The translations under genes and the position numbers were made by a program. The notes below the pieces were generated by a model. It saw only the letters and a list, made by a program, of their open reading frames with translations, searched no databases and was not told the DNA's origin. A DNA stretch of 64,000 nt from contig JAJTUP010000051.1 in assembly GCA_021399435.1 (NCBI GenBank), forward strand, positions 402,683-466,682, written 5' to 3'. Shown here piece after piece: positions 31,284 through 41,642 of the stretch (position 1 is its first letter; each line of letters begins with the position of its first letter). This DNA comes from Diaporthe sp. PMI_573 (taxonomy: Eukaryota > Ascomycota > Sordariomycetes > Diaporthales > Diaporthaceae).

Positions 31284-31912
31284 CTAAGGCTCCTCGTCGT
31301 CATCCTCGTCCATGCCATCCGCAAGCTCGTCCTGATCCTGTTCCTGGTCCTCGTCGTCATCCTCGTCCCCGTCCAGCTTGGGGATATGCACCACAAACGC
31401 CGGGGCATCGTCCGCCTCGTCCGCGTCGCGCACAACAAACGCCACCATGTCATTATTCCTGAGTCCCTTGCTGGCGGGTGTCTCGCCGCCCTTGATTCGG
31501 AGGTTCTTCCATCCCTTGCTGTCGTCGTGGGGGTCCTTCAGGACGCCGTATGCGATGTGGTAGTCTTCGTCTTCGGATGGGAGGGGCGTGGGCAGGTCTT
31601 CGATGCTGGGGCGGAGGCCGTCTGGGTGGCGGTCCTGGAGGACGGAGAAGAGTTCTGCCGTGAGCTCGGAGAAGGGGGCGAGAGGGTCGACGAGAAGGAA
31701 GATCGTGTGGACGCCGTACTTTAGGCGTAGGGAGATGGGCATATCTGGCGGATCCTCCAGTACAACTTCTCGCTTGGGTGCCTGCTTGGGTGGCTGTTTG
31801 ACTTGAGGTTAGCGAATACCTTAACCCTCCTGGGAGGGTGACTTGTTGGCAGCTTTAAGAGTCACGAGAAGTCGCGTGAAGTCGCGTCTCTTGAACAGTG
31901 ACCACTTACCAT
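31284..31912 (-). CDS. small acidic conserved fungal protein, intron directly after the ATG
   Basis: Exon 1 codes only the initiator Met (31912-31910) and is followed at once by the donor GTAAGT. The 116-nt intron ends CAAACAG at 31794. Exon 2 (31793-31284) continues PPKQAPKREVVLEDPPDMP and runs to a stop, 170 residues in all. An internal ATG at 31742 gives a shorter protein lacking this block, but the block is in frame and resembles Sordariomycete homologues as I remember them. The fold looks ubiquitin-like: a VHTIFLLVDP strand, a helix with LTAELFSVLQDRHPDG, and GWKNLRIKG. A very acidic tail (about 135-168) of D/E residues ends the protein. Function unknown. It is divergent from the gene at 32400, sharing a 490-bp promoter region. 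Confidence 0.8.
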
Positions 31913-32399
31913 CTTGACCGTGATCCAGTGAGTAGATCAACTTGGGTATTCCAGAAGAGGCAGTCCAGTTGATGAGAAGAGGACGTCGGGGAGAATACGG
32001 ACACGCGAGACCAGGCAGACCCAAAAGCGAGCGAGTGAAGGGAGGCAGAAGTTCAGAAAGTGACGTTGGAGACAATGAATTCCACTCGGCTCAGCCTAGC
32101 GCGGGGCAAATTCCGCGTTGAAGGACAGGCAGCAGGAGCTTGGGCCGCCTGGAAGTTTTAGTGGGGCTCCCCGGCACATATGTACCCAGGTACCTCCCAG
32201 TTGGAGAGAGGAAATCAGAGGAAATCAGATGCCCCTCAAGATGCACTTTCAATCTGGTGATTTCTCTGCATCTGCCGCCCTCAACTTGCCCCATTAATAA
32301 CCCTACCACGGGCTCAAACTGACCTTGTTTGACTGAGACAACTCTCTCCACCATTTACACTTCACCTTGCAGCCTGCACAAGCTCGAGAAGCAAGCATC
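31913..32399. promoter_or_regulatory. shared divergent promoter region
   Basis: The 487 bp between the start codons of the acidic protein (-) and the Tim17-like protein (+) must hold both promoters. A short direct repeat, GAGGAAATCA, occurs twice at about 32208-32229. No clear TATA box is seen on either side, as is common for housekeeping genes. Confidence 0.5.
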
Positions 32400-33124
32400 A
32401 TGGGCCGCCCTCCGAGGACGAAGGAGGAGCTTGAGGCCTTCATGGCCAGGCCTCCAGTCGACTACCAAGAGCGCCGTCGGATCGCACTCGAGAACAGTCG
32501 CCTGAGTATGATGGCTCCTACGAGAATATTGCTGGCCGCAGTGTCCTCTTTCGGTGTTGGCACGTCGCTGGGCATGGCCCAAGGGAGCAAGATGGCCGGC
32601 CTGCAGTTCCGTGCCGAGCACGCCCACAAGCTGCCCACCACGCCCACCGGCTGGTTCATGTACCACAAGAGCAAGAACTACAACATGGCCAGAGGAGCTC
32701 TCAAGGAGGGTCTGAGGATGGGCTTCAAGGTGTCCTTCTGGACCACCGCCATGTTCGTTGTCGAGGATATGTACGACGAGCACCGCCAGTCCAAGGACTT
32801 TGTCAACACCGTGCTGGCTTCCCTGACTGTCGCCGGTGGATTCAGCCTGTGGAGTACGCATCGAAACAACATTTCCTTGTTTGATTTGTCTTCTGACATG
32901 ACTCCTGCTGGATGCGGATGATCTGCTAACCGCCTGTGCCGTCTGCAGATCGGTTCAGTCTCCCCATGACCGCCCGAACTACGAAGACCGCCCTCGCCGT
33001 CGGACTTGTCTTTGGCGGACTCCAAGACGCTGCCGGTGCAGCACGAGGTCGACCAATTGGCTATATCGACTGGATCAAAAGGCGGGTTCGAGGACAGAGC
33101 AGCGGACTGGAACAGAAGCTGTGA
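32400..33124 (+). CDS. Tim17/Tim22/Tim23-like mitochondrial membrane protein
   Basis: Two exons, 32400-32853 and 32949-33124, with a 95-nt intron (GTACGC...TGCAG), give 209 residues. After a basic N-terminal region (residues 1-35) come several short Gly-spaced hydrophobic segments: ILLAAVSSFGVGTSLGMAQG, GALKEGLRMGFKVSFWTT, VLASLTVAGGFSLW and ALAVGLVFGGLQDAAG. Such GxxxG-rich hairpins are typical of the Tim17/22/23 superfamily, which includes translocase subunits and complex I assembly factors such as TIMMDC1. The charged C-terminus (IDWIKRRVRG) should lie outside the membrane. I place it in the inner mitochondrial membrane by family resemblance. Which branch it belongs to is not certain. Confidence 0.8.
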
Positions 33125-34701
33125 ACCGCCCGCGCCGCAACCCACTTCTTATCCAACGCCGCCAAGGTTCCGAATAAAAAAAGTCTCCTTCAACAAGCAA
33201 CATGTGGAACTGATCACTGATCAGACGCGGGCCACGCTGTTGACGTGCAGAAGCATCATGGTCCCTACCGATCTCGGACATGGGGCAACCTTTGCTCTCG
33301 GCTTTCCAAGGCTGAAGGCTGATGGCAGGCGGAGAGGACGCCCGGGCCCATGTTCTAATTCAGCCTCAAAACCAGCGAAACCAAGAGACTCGCGCCGCTG
33401 CAGACCGCAAAGGTCGCTGCGGTGGGGACATAACGCGGACGACTCGCGCAATGCTGAAACGACTAGATTGGCTGCTGGCCCTTTGTGTTGCCTGGCACCA
33501 ATGCTTAAGCCGTTGGCTGCCATCTCGGCCGGTCGACTCTGCACCCAGCCTAGCGATCCCGGGCATTGGCAGCCGCCATCGAGAGTCCCCGCAAAAATCG
33601 GCATTGCATCTCTGGGTGACCCACAGAAAGCCGAAGTGCATGGCAGGGCCAAGAGGTTTCCAAGGTGACTCCGAATCAGTGCTGCAACACAACAGGCCTG
33701 CATGCTCGCCCTGTCACGGTGTCACCTGGATGCAGGCCCAGCACAAGCTCAGGCAGCGCAGGAGACCCGACCCCACACTGCAACAAGCTCGACCAACGTG
33801 ACGCGCCCATGACCGAGTTGCATCCTCATTCCAGCCGTCTCTGGGTGGTGCTTGACTGGCAGTCTGGGCAGAAATTATGTTATGTCGGCTCAGATCCGCG
33901 AATCTGAGATTGGCCCGCAGAGTTGGGGAAACAAAGGGAGCTCCGAGGAATCTATTTGTCAATGCCTCTCCATCAGCAACCACTCGGGAGCCACCAGCCG
34001 CCCAGTGCGACGGCTAGCGACGGCATTTCCCCCAGGCTGCGTTCCCACTCTGCCACTCTGAGCCTTCTCCACGTGATGGTCAGCGATAAGGAGTTGGAGG
34101 GATTGGCCCGGCCGCTTGTCTCAGACTTCCCGCCGGCCTGTGATTGCACAATGGCTACCGTCCTGTCTCTCCTGTTCCTGGGCGTCCGGGCTCTGGCGGG
34201 CAGCAGATAGACTAGTCACTTGATAGCTCGGCCCTCCTTGCCACTACGCGGTTGGCTGGCCTTACCAGCGCTGGGCCTTGACGATGTCGGCCATCCCACG
34301 CCTCCGGTGCCAGGGATCCGTTCTCAACTTAGACTTACGAGCTTGGTCACCTGTGTCATTGCGATCACCGGAGATAAAGGGACGGTAATCTGGGGTGATG
34401 GGGAGGCGAGGCGAGACGAGGCATGGCAGGGAGGGCATTGACCGAGTGTCCGTCAAATACAAGTAACCCATCCCTCTGGACGGACTGCTGGACCTTGCTC
34501 ATCGTGATACGGAAACACTTGCCTTTGTCTCGTGTATTAAAACCTACCATCTGTGTACTCTCTTCTCATTGTCATTGTCTGCTCCTCGTTTTTATTTTAT
34601 CTGTCAAGCGTGCATCACTTTATACCCAATTTCAAGCTTCTGCTTTGCTTATCAGATACCCTGCTTCGTGTCTCTTGCTGCCCCCTGCAGCCCAACCCGA
34701 T
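33125..34701. other. intergenic region upstream of proline dehydrogenase
   Basis: About 1.6 kb containing the 3' side of the Tim17-like gene and the promoter of proline dehydrogenase. A pyrimidine-rich leader precedes the ATG at 34702. Several frames of 150-220 codons overlap on both strands at 33000-33800, none with a recognisable domain. Confidence 0.45.
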
Positions 34702-36437
34702 ATGGCTTCAGTTCGGCCACTCCTGACGACAACATCTCGCCAAAGGACAATTGCCATGGTGCCTGCACATTCGCTGCGTGGCGGCGCATTCGCGCCTGCC
34801 TCCAGAGTCGAGACGTCTCTCCTGAAATTCCGACCTCTGCGGCAGCCACAGTTCAATCGCAATGCATCCACGTCGACGTCAACACCGGCGCAAACGCCAC
34901 CATCAGCGTCGCGGTCGCTTCACTCATCCAGCACGAGCCGCCAGGCAGGTGCAGCTCTCAACACCACAGCCATTCCAGGCCCAGCTTTCGAGCCAACCAT
35001 CATGCCTTCCAACATGGCCACCAAGGCACCCTTATCGGTGCTTCCTTTCATCACTATCCTGCGCTCCCTGGCAGTGACCACCATGTCCTCCTCGCCGGTC
35101 CTCCTGCCTCCTTCGCTGTCAATCATGAGCATGCTCGCGCACACCACCAACCCGATCCTGAACCCTGACCGAAACCCGCTTCTGAAGCAGCTGATCAAGA
35201 AGACATTCTACGCCCAGTTTTGTGCGGGCGAGACCGGGCCGGAGGTCAAGGCGACAATGGCTCGTCTTAGGGATATTGGGTTCTCGGGCGTCATTCTGGG
35301 TTATGCCAGGGAGGTTGTTCTCACCCAAGAGCAGCTGAAAGCGCTGGCAACCCGTGGTATGGACAAGGAGACGGCGCAAGAGTGTATCCAGAATGAGGTC
35401 ATCCCGTGGGCCAAGGGAACGCTGGAGACAGTGAGGCTGGCCGAGCCGGGTGACTATGTGGCTCTGAAGTGAGTATTTGCTCCTTATCCTCGCATGCTTC
35501 TCGCAAGCTTGCATTGTCACGAAATATCAGATGCTAACCTCATCACACCAGGTTCACTGGTGCAGGCCGCAAGGCACTCTGGACCCTGTCCCAGCGCCTG
35601 CCCCCACCAAAGGCCCTCGCCGACGCCATCGACGAGATCTGCACCCTCGCCGCAGAGCGCGGTGTCAGGCTCCTCTTCGACGCGGAGCAGCAGGCCGTGC
35701 AGGCGGGCATCGACGACTGGACGCTCGCCTACATGCGCAAGTACAACAGCACCACGCCGGGCAAGGCCGTCATCTACGGCACCTACCAGGCCTACCTGAA
35801 GGCGACCCCCGCGGTGGTGGCGGCGCACCTGCGCGCGGCGCGAGAGGAGGGGTTCACGCTGGGCGTCAAGCTCGTCCGCGGCGCGTACCTGGGCAGCGAC
35901 CCGCGCCACCTGATCCACGACACCAAGGCCGACACGGACGCGTGCTACGACGGGGTGTCGGAGGCGCTCCTGCGGCGCGAGTGGACGGGCCCGCTGGCTG
36001 AGTTCGCCACGCCCGAGGACTACACCCCTGGCGCCGCCTTCCCGGGCGTGAACATGGTGCTGGCCTCTCATAACGCCGACTCGGTGCGAAAGGCCCGCGC
36101 GGTCGTGGACGCGGGCTACCGCGGGACCGAGGTCGCGTTCGCGCAGCTGCAGGGCATGGCGGACGAGGTGTCGTGCGAGATCCTGGCGGGGAGGAGCGAC
36201 ACCGGCAGCAGCAGCGCCAGCAGCAAGGTGGCGGCCGCCAGCGGCGACAAGGACGCCGCGAGCGCCGAGCCGCGGGCGTACAAGTACCTGGTCTGGGGCT
36301 CCACGGGCGAGTGCATGAAGTACCTGCTCCGCCGGGCGCAGGAGAACAAGGACGCCGTGCAGCGGACCCGGGACGGCCGGGACGCCATGAGGGCGGAGCT
36401 GTGGAGGAGGATGAAGGGTGTGTTCGGGCTGGATTAG
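34702..36437 (+). CDS. proline dehydrogenase (proline oxidase), mitochondrial
   Basis: Two exons, 34702-35468 and 35552-36437, with an 83-nt intron (GTGAGT...CCAG), give 550 residues. The first 75 or so residues are rich in Arg, Ser and Thr and nearly free of acids, as expected for a mitochondrial targeting peptide. The catalytic FAD barrel spans about 150-540, with YAREVVLT, RLLFDAEQQ, YGTYQAYLK, GVKLVRGAYL and ASHNADSVR blocks and the late FAQLQGMAD/YLVWG motifs characteristic of PRODH. The enzyme oxidises L-proline to delta-1-pyrroline-5-carboxylate and passes electrons to the respiratory chain. Oddities are a Ser/Ala/Lys/Asp-rich insert at about residues 465-490, just before the final catalytic block, and markedly higher third-position GC in exon 2 than in exon 1. 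Confidence 0.95.
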
Positions 36438-37649
36438 TTTTCTCCCTTGAGTGCGAGAGACTTGGAGCCTCCATGGCGCATTTCGGACTTGCGCGGTCGT
36501 CTTTTTCCTGCAATGATTTGCATCCTCGGAATTTTGGCGCTTGAGGAGTTGGCTTACTGGCCCTGTGGAACACAGTTGGTGGAGTTTAGGCGATGTGTTT
36601 CTGATCTGGATAGCATCATCGGCTTGCTTTGATGACTCAAATGAATGATGATATCAATTCAGAGCACGCAACCTGCAGCATGAGATGACCTTCTGCACGT
36701 GGGTAGAATTCTCACCGCAACGTGATTTCAAAACTTTTTATCGTTATTTCATTAGCACATTGCTGTACATCGCCACGCCATTGATCTAGTACTATGTCTC
36801 ATGAGCAGCCTCGGGGTATGTTCTCGAACAAGATACAAGGGGAAAAAAGAGCGGTTGTATGAACACATACAGTATATACACACACGCGCCAACGCACTTT
36901 GCACAATGTCATCAGTCTTCGTCCCCGCGATGCCTCGACATGGCATCTGCTGTGAGCCTCACTCCTATTTGGGGTTCTCCCTGACTAATTTGGTATGCGA
37001 CGATAGTCATGGCCTTTTTTCATGTTCGTGAGTTACCGTCGACCAGCCTGCATCTTTCTCGCACTGGCAACTTGTTTCCCAAGGTGATATTCTCCTCTGC
37101 GCAGCATGCCGGACAAGGCGTCTCCTGCGGTAGTCACGAGAGTCGTAATTGGAGGTCGGATCGAGGTCGGTTGTCTACCACAGTATTCTCTGACCTGGGC
37201 ATATGACGCACGGTCTGATCTCCCTGCTTCGATCTCCACTCAAATCTGTGCTGTGACATCTTGAGTCGAAGGCATGTCGCGACCCGTTGTATGTAACGCC
37301 TTCCTACACAGTATTGTGGCTATTCAGATGTCCCGGTCTTCTCGTTACCGATGCATAAACACCGTGGGCATGATTTTGTTTCTCGCGATGTATTCAGGCA
37401 ATGGCCGTGTTTCATCGATCCCACAAGCCATCGAAAACCCTTGCGGAAGGGCCGGGGGCGAGGGCTGGTCCCTCACGGTGATCACTTGCACCCCGTGACC
37501 TGCAATACCCACATCCCCGCGGACGGGGGCACAGGGTACACCCCAGGGCGTGTCGTGTCGCGTCATTCATCCAGCAGATAGAAACAGGCGCAATTAACGC
37601 CGTGCAAATTGTCTGAATCGGATTGTCTGTCCCGATAGAGCCCATTCGT
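36438..37649. other. convergent intergenic region
   Basis: It separates the stops of proline dehydrogenase (+) and the ankyrin protein (-). It is partly AT-rich at 36640-36880. No gene or repeat is supported. Confidence 0.5.
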
Positions 37650-40007
37650 TCAACCCTCGGGCTCCCCAAACTCCGAGGTCAGGGCAGGCCCGAAGTCGAG
37701 GTGCTCGATCTGGGGCTTGCCGCCGCTCGCGATGGACGACAGGGACGGCTGGTATCCGCTGTCGCGGCGGGAGAACTGGGACTCGAGGGTCCAGTTCTCG
37801 GAGATCCGCGGCTGGAGGAGCTGCGGCGGCGGCGCGGCGCGGCCCCCCTCGAGCGCCTTGAGGACCTCCTTCTGCATCCCCCTCGGGCTGCGGAGGACGC
37901 GCCTCCCGGCCTCCGGGTCGGCGCCCCTGCTGACCAGCGCCGCGACGATGTCGACCTTCTTCTTGGGGTCTTTTAGATATGACCGGGCCTGGGACTCGAT
38001 GGTGATGGTGAGGGGCGTGGACTCGTGGGCCGCGATGTTGGGGTCCGCGCCCGCTAGGAGGAGGAGGCGGACGATCTTGTCGCGGCCCTGCGAGCAGGCT
38101 AGGTAGAGCGCCGTCTTCTTGTGGGCGTCCTGGGCGTCGATGTCGAGGTCCTGGTCTGCGATCGAGTTGGGAGGGGAGGTGGTGAATGTCGACGAGGACG
38201 AGGACGAGAACCTCCGGGCGTCGTCGAAGAGGCCTGATGTCATTGTGCTCGCTCGCCGCAGCCGGTGGTGCAGGAGGAACTTGGTCACCGATGGCTTTTG
38301 GCTCCTGTGGAGTGGTGTCTGCTGCTGGCTGTCCCGGGCTTTGACGCTGGCTCCTTTCTGGAGGAGGACAGCGAGCGCCGTGGTGTTTGAGCACCCCACG
38401 GCAACTAACAACGGCGTGTCTCCGCTGCTGTCTTGGTTCTCAAGGGTATCAGAGTTCTCCATCATCTGCTGCAGGGTCAGCTCGTCCTCGCACTTCTCCG
38501 CGGCGTGGTGCAGTGGCGACGAGCCCTCCTCATCCAGTATGTCGAACCGAGGCTCATCGTTCTCCGTCGATACGACAATACCCTCCTTATCACACCACTC
38601 GAGGGCCTTGTCACAAGTTGTTCGTCGGTGTTCGAGGGGTTTTCCCATGACGGATTGGAGTTCCTGTTTGAATCCCTGCAGTTGGGATAAATATACGGGC
38701 CGGTGCTCTCTGTCGCCAAACTCGACTCGGATGTCGTACAATTCCAATAGCTGCTCCCCGGCCTCGCGTATCTTTGGCGTATCCTGAGGAGACTCCTCGG
38801 CATATGCATTGAAGGCTGTTCTCAGCTCCCTCTCAGCAAGATCCATCTGTCCGGTCTCCTTGTATAGCCGTCCCAGCTTGTAGTGAAGACTCAATTTCTT
38901 TTGATCAGACGTCGACGTCCATGGCAGAATTAGCAGGTTATTCTCTGTGCCCCTGCCTCCGGAATTCTCCCCAATGATATTCTCGATGAGAGAGACCGCT
39001 TTCTCTTTGGAACCCTCAGTTTTGCACTTGATGAGAATATCGGCCAACTGTTCTTCCATCTCGTCTCGTTCTTCTTGCATAAACGGAACTCCATGGTGAT
39101 TGCTGAACTCCTCCTTGATCAACAGTGCTCGCCGTTGTATCTTTTCTGCGTTTTCGAATAGGCCGTAGCCTACAAGACGGTCCAGGTCTTTTCTGTTCTG
39201 TTCCCATTCATGGTCAAGTTGCCGCCTTGCTTTCGGAAAGGACGTTGCTTGTACAGTGCTGTTCACTGCAGTCGTATCTCCGGGTCTCAATGGTCCGATA
39301 TTAGTATACCTGGATGACGTGGCCGTTGTCGTGCTCACGGACTGGACTACGAATGCAGTGGCATCGTTGGCGAATGTCCTGATTCCCCTCAATGTGGTTT
39401 CCAGAGAGTGGCTGTTGAACTCGTACACCGCCGCATCTTGGGTTGGTAGTCGATGCTGCGGCTGCGCAGTCTGGTTCAGGCTGGCTGCTATTTGGCGAAG
39501 TAAGTCGTCGGTCTGGTCGGCTTTGAACCTTGCGTTGTGTCAGCGAGGCGGGTGCAATGATCTCACGGGTGGGACTTACAGATTCAATGTCTGTACCAGG
39601 AGATTCAAGTATGGTATAGACTCATGGATTTGATTTTTGGCCTGGGTGATAGCGCTTTCGTTCATCCAGATGTTGAAAGCTGCTGCCACATTCTTCTTGG
39701 ACAAGTGGGTTGGCGTCTTGTCTTTGAGTATCTCCAATGGCGTGGTGCAGCTGATAGCAATTTCTTGAATGAGCTCATATAGCTGTGTCTCGTAGGGTAT
39801 CTTGGATGGTCTTGATTGGAAGTATGTCTCAAGCATTTTGAAGCACTGCCCCAGATGCTGGATCTTTTCCTCGAGCCGTTGAACGGCCCTCGGCGCGTCC
39901 TTGATGGTCACGACAGTATCTCGCAGCGCCCGTAGCCCGGAGGAGACCCCCCCGATAAGCTGCACGATGGCCGATACAGCGCCAATAGCTGACAGCGGGT
40001 CTGCCAT
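37650..40007 (-). CDS. STAND-type N-terminal domain, TPR-like and ankyrin-repeat protein
   Basis: Two exons, 40007-39580 and 39528-37650, with a 51-nt intron (GTAAGT...CAAG), give 768 residues. Residues 1-140 (MADPLSAIGAVSAIVQLIGGV, long amphipathic helices) match the N-terminal domain common to fungal STAND/NLR-like proteins. A TPR-like pair is near 355-390 (LHYKLGRLYKETGQMDLAERE). Ankyrin-type repeats run from about 475 to 690, for example SSPLHHAAE, GDTPLLVAV, KKTALYLACSQGRDKIVRLLL-type blocks. They are interrupted by a Ser-rich loop (SSSSSSTFTTSPP). No P-loop (GxxGxGKT) is present, so it is not a complete NLR. Such proteins are thought to act in self/non-self or stress signalling, but this one is uncharacterised. 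Confidence 0.85.
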
Positions 40008-41642
40008 GCTTGCTCATTTGGTCGACGGATCAGTGAACAGTTTTTCCCCCACGCAGCCGTTCCGCCAGCCTGGAGTGTCTCAGAGTTCGGCAAGTGCCGC
40101 AGAAGTCTCTGCGTCTGTAGTGTCAAAGGAGACTCAGCAATGAAGGTTCGATGCAAAAGCGTGCAATAGGAGATGCTCCCGGAAACTGCCATTCGTGTGA
40201 TGTCGATCCTTTACCGCACATGTGGGCCGTGCCGTGGAGACACAAGCTGCCGGGAAGGAGAAGACGCGGGACAGGTGGGTGCGGGACAGGAGTGAAGGCT
40301 TGGGCACGCCAGAGGATGATGGGAACCAGTGATAGGTAGATAGAGTATTGGCTCAGCGCTGAACTGCGTCATTCTTTTGAAACTATAGCCTGCTGGCTCC
40401 TGCAGCCCTGCTTTGCCACCGGTAGACGCGTGGCTGAGCCCGTCGACTGCAGGAAGTGAGTTGTACAAGTAGGACAAGCCCGGCAGCCTGGCCCTTCGCG
40501 TATCGTGGCCCTCTCACGTGGTTTGGAGGAGGCAGGGCACAAGCCACTTCCTCCGTCGTCGATCGGACGGGACAGTTGAATAATTTGACTAATAAATGGC
40601 AGATGAAAAAGTCAGAGGACCCTTGGACACTCGGCTGCGGCCATAGTTCATGTTGTCTTCAGGCACTGCCCCCAAGGATAGGGCTGGCTCCAGTGTCGCG
40701 TGGCACTGGAACATGCAGCTGGGATTTCGGGGGGATGGGCAGACTCGGTCCCCGACCCTATATGACTGTGACTCCTTCACCCATCAGCCTCAATATTGTG
40801 TGCGGTGGAGGCGGGGTTCACACCATCCCCAGGGGTCTCCAACACATGGGGCCCCGACGAGCTGCAGGCTCCCCAGAAACTCCCACATGATACGCTTAGA
40901 GGCGCATTAGGCTCGCGGGGAAAGAGGCTACATGTGTATCCAGCAGGGGGGGATTGGGGCTGGAGCCTGCTTACACTAGAGTCTTGTGATTTCTAGATGT
41001 CCGTTGGATGAAACCTCCGGAATCCTTCAATGTTCAAGGAGCATCGAAGTAGCTAAAGCGCAGCAAACGAGTACGACTCTCCGTTGCGTCTTTTTCTTCA
41101 CTCGGTACTGAGACATTCGCACAAATGAGATGCCTGTATAAGTCGTGGGGGGTACGAGATTGTCGCACAGCACTACTGAGTGCTAGCAGTTAGCCATGCC
41201 ATCCGGGCGGTATTGCCAAGGGCAGGGTGCGTCCTTTAATTGCCTGGTACCTGGCCTATATCCCTGCAGTGTCACCAACAAAGAATGAAGCGACCATTCT
41301 GCATATTCAGCTGAGGTCAGGTCGATCCCGATTGTTAATGATATTCAATGCCTAGCCGAGACCAAAAACGCCCCTCAGTTCGCCCAAGGCAAAGCCTCAT
41401 GACGAGAGCCATGCAGACACCTGCCTGGTTTGCCATGTAATGAGGTTTATATGACTAGTAGGGTGACATGTCCTGTTGCCGATCAGCATCTCACTTAATC
41501 CGTCACCTATAGAGCACCGATGCTGGAACCAATTCACGCTAAGGCGTTCGCACACTTGATCTGATGAAACCCTGCAAACGCGTTATTCGAAAGGTGCTGT
41601 GGCTTCTACGGCGTATCATCACTCACTCCTCAAACCGCCACT
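40008..41642. other. divergent intergenic region
   Basis: 1.6 kb between the starts of the ankyrin gene (-) and the MFS transporter (+). A TATAAG at about 41137 is 500 bp from the transporter ATG, too far to assign. Nothing else was recognised. Confidence 0.45.

Noticed and set aside
35517..36573. long Arg/Pro- or Val-rich minus-strand frames over proline dehydrogenase exon 2
   Set aside because: The very high third-position GC of the real gene removes stops on the other strand.
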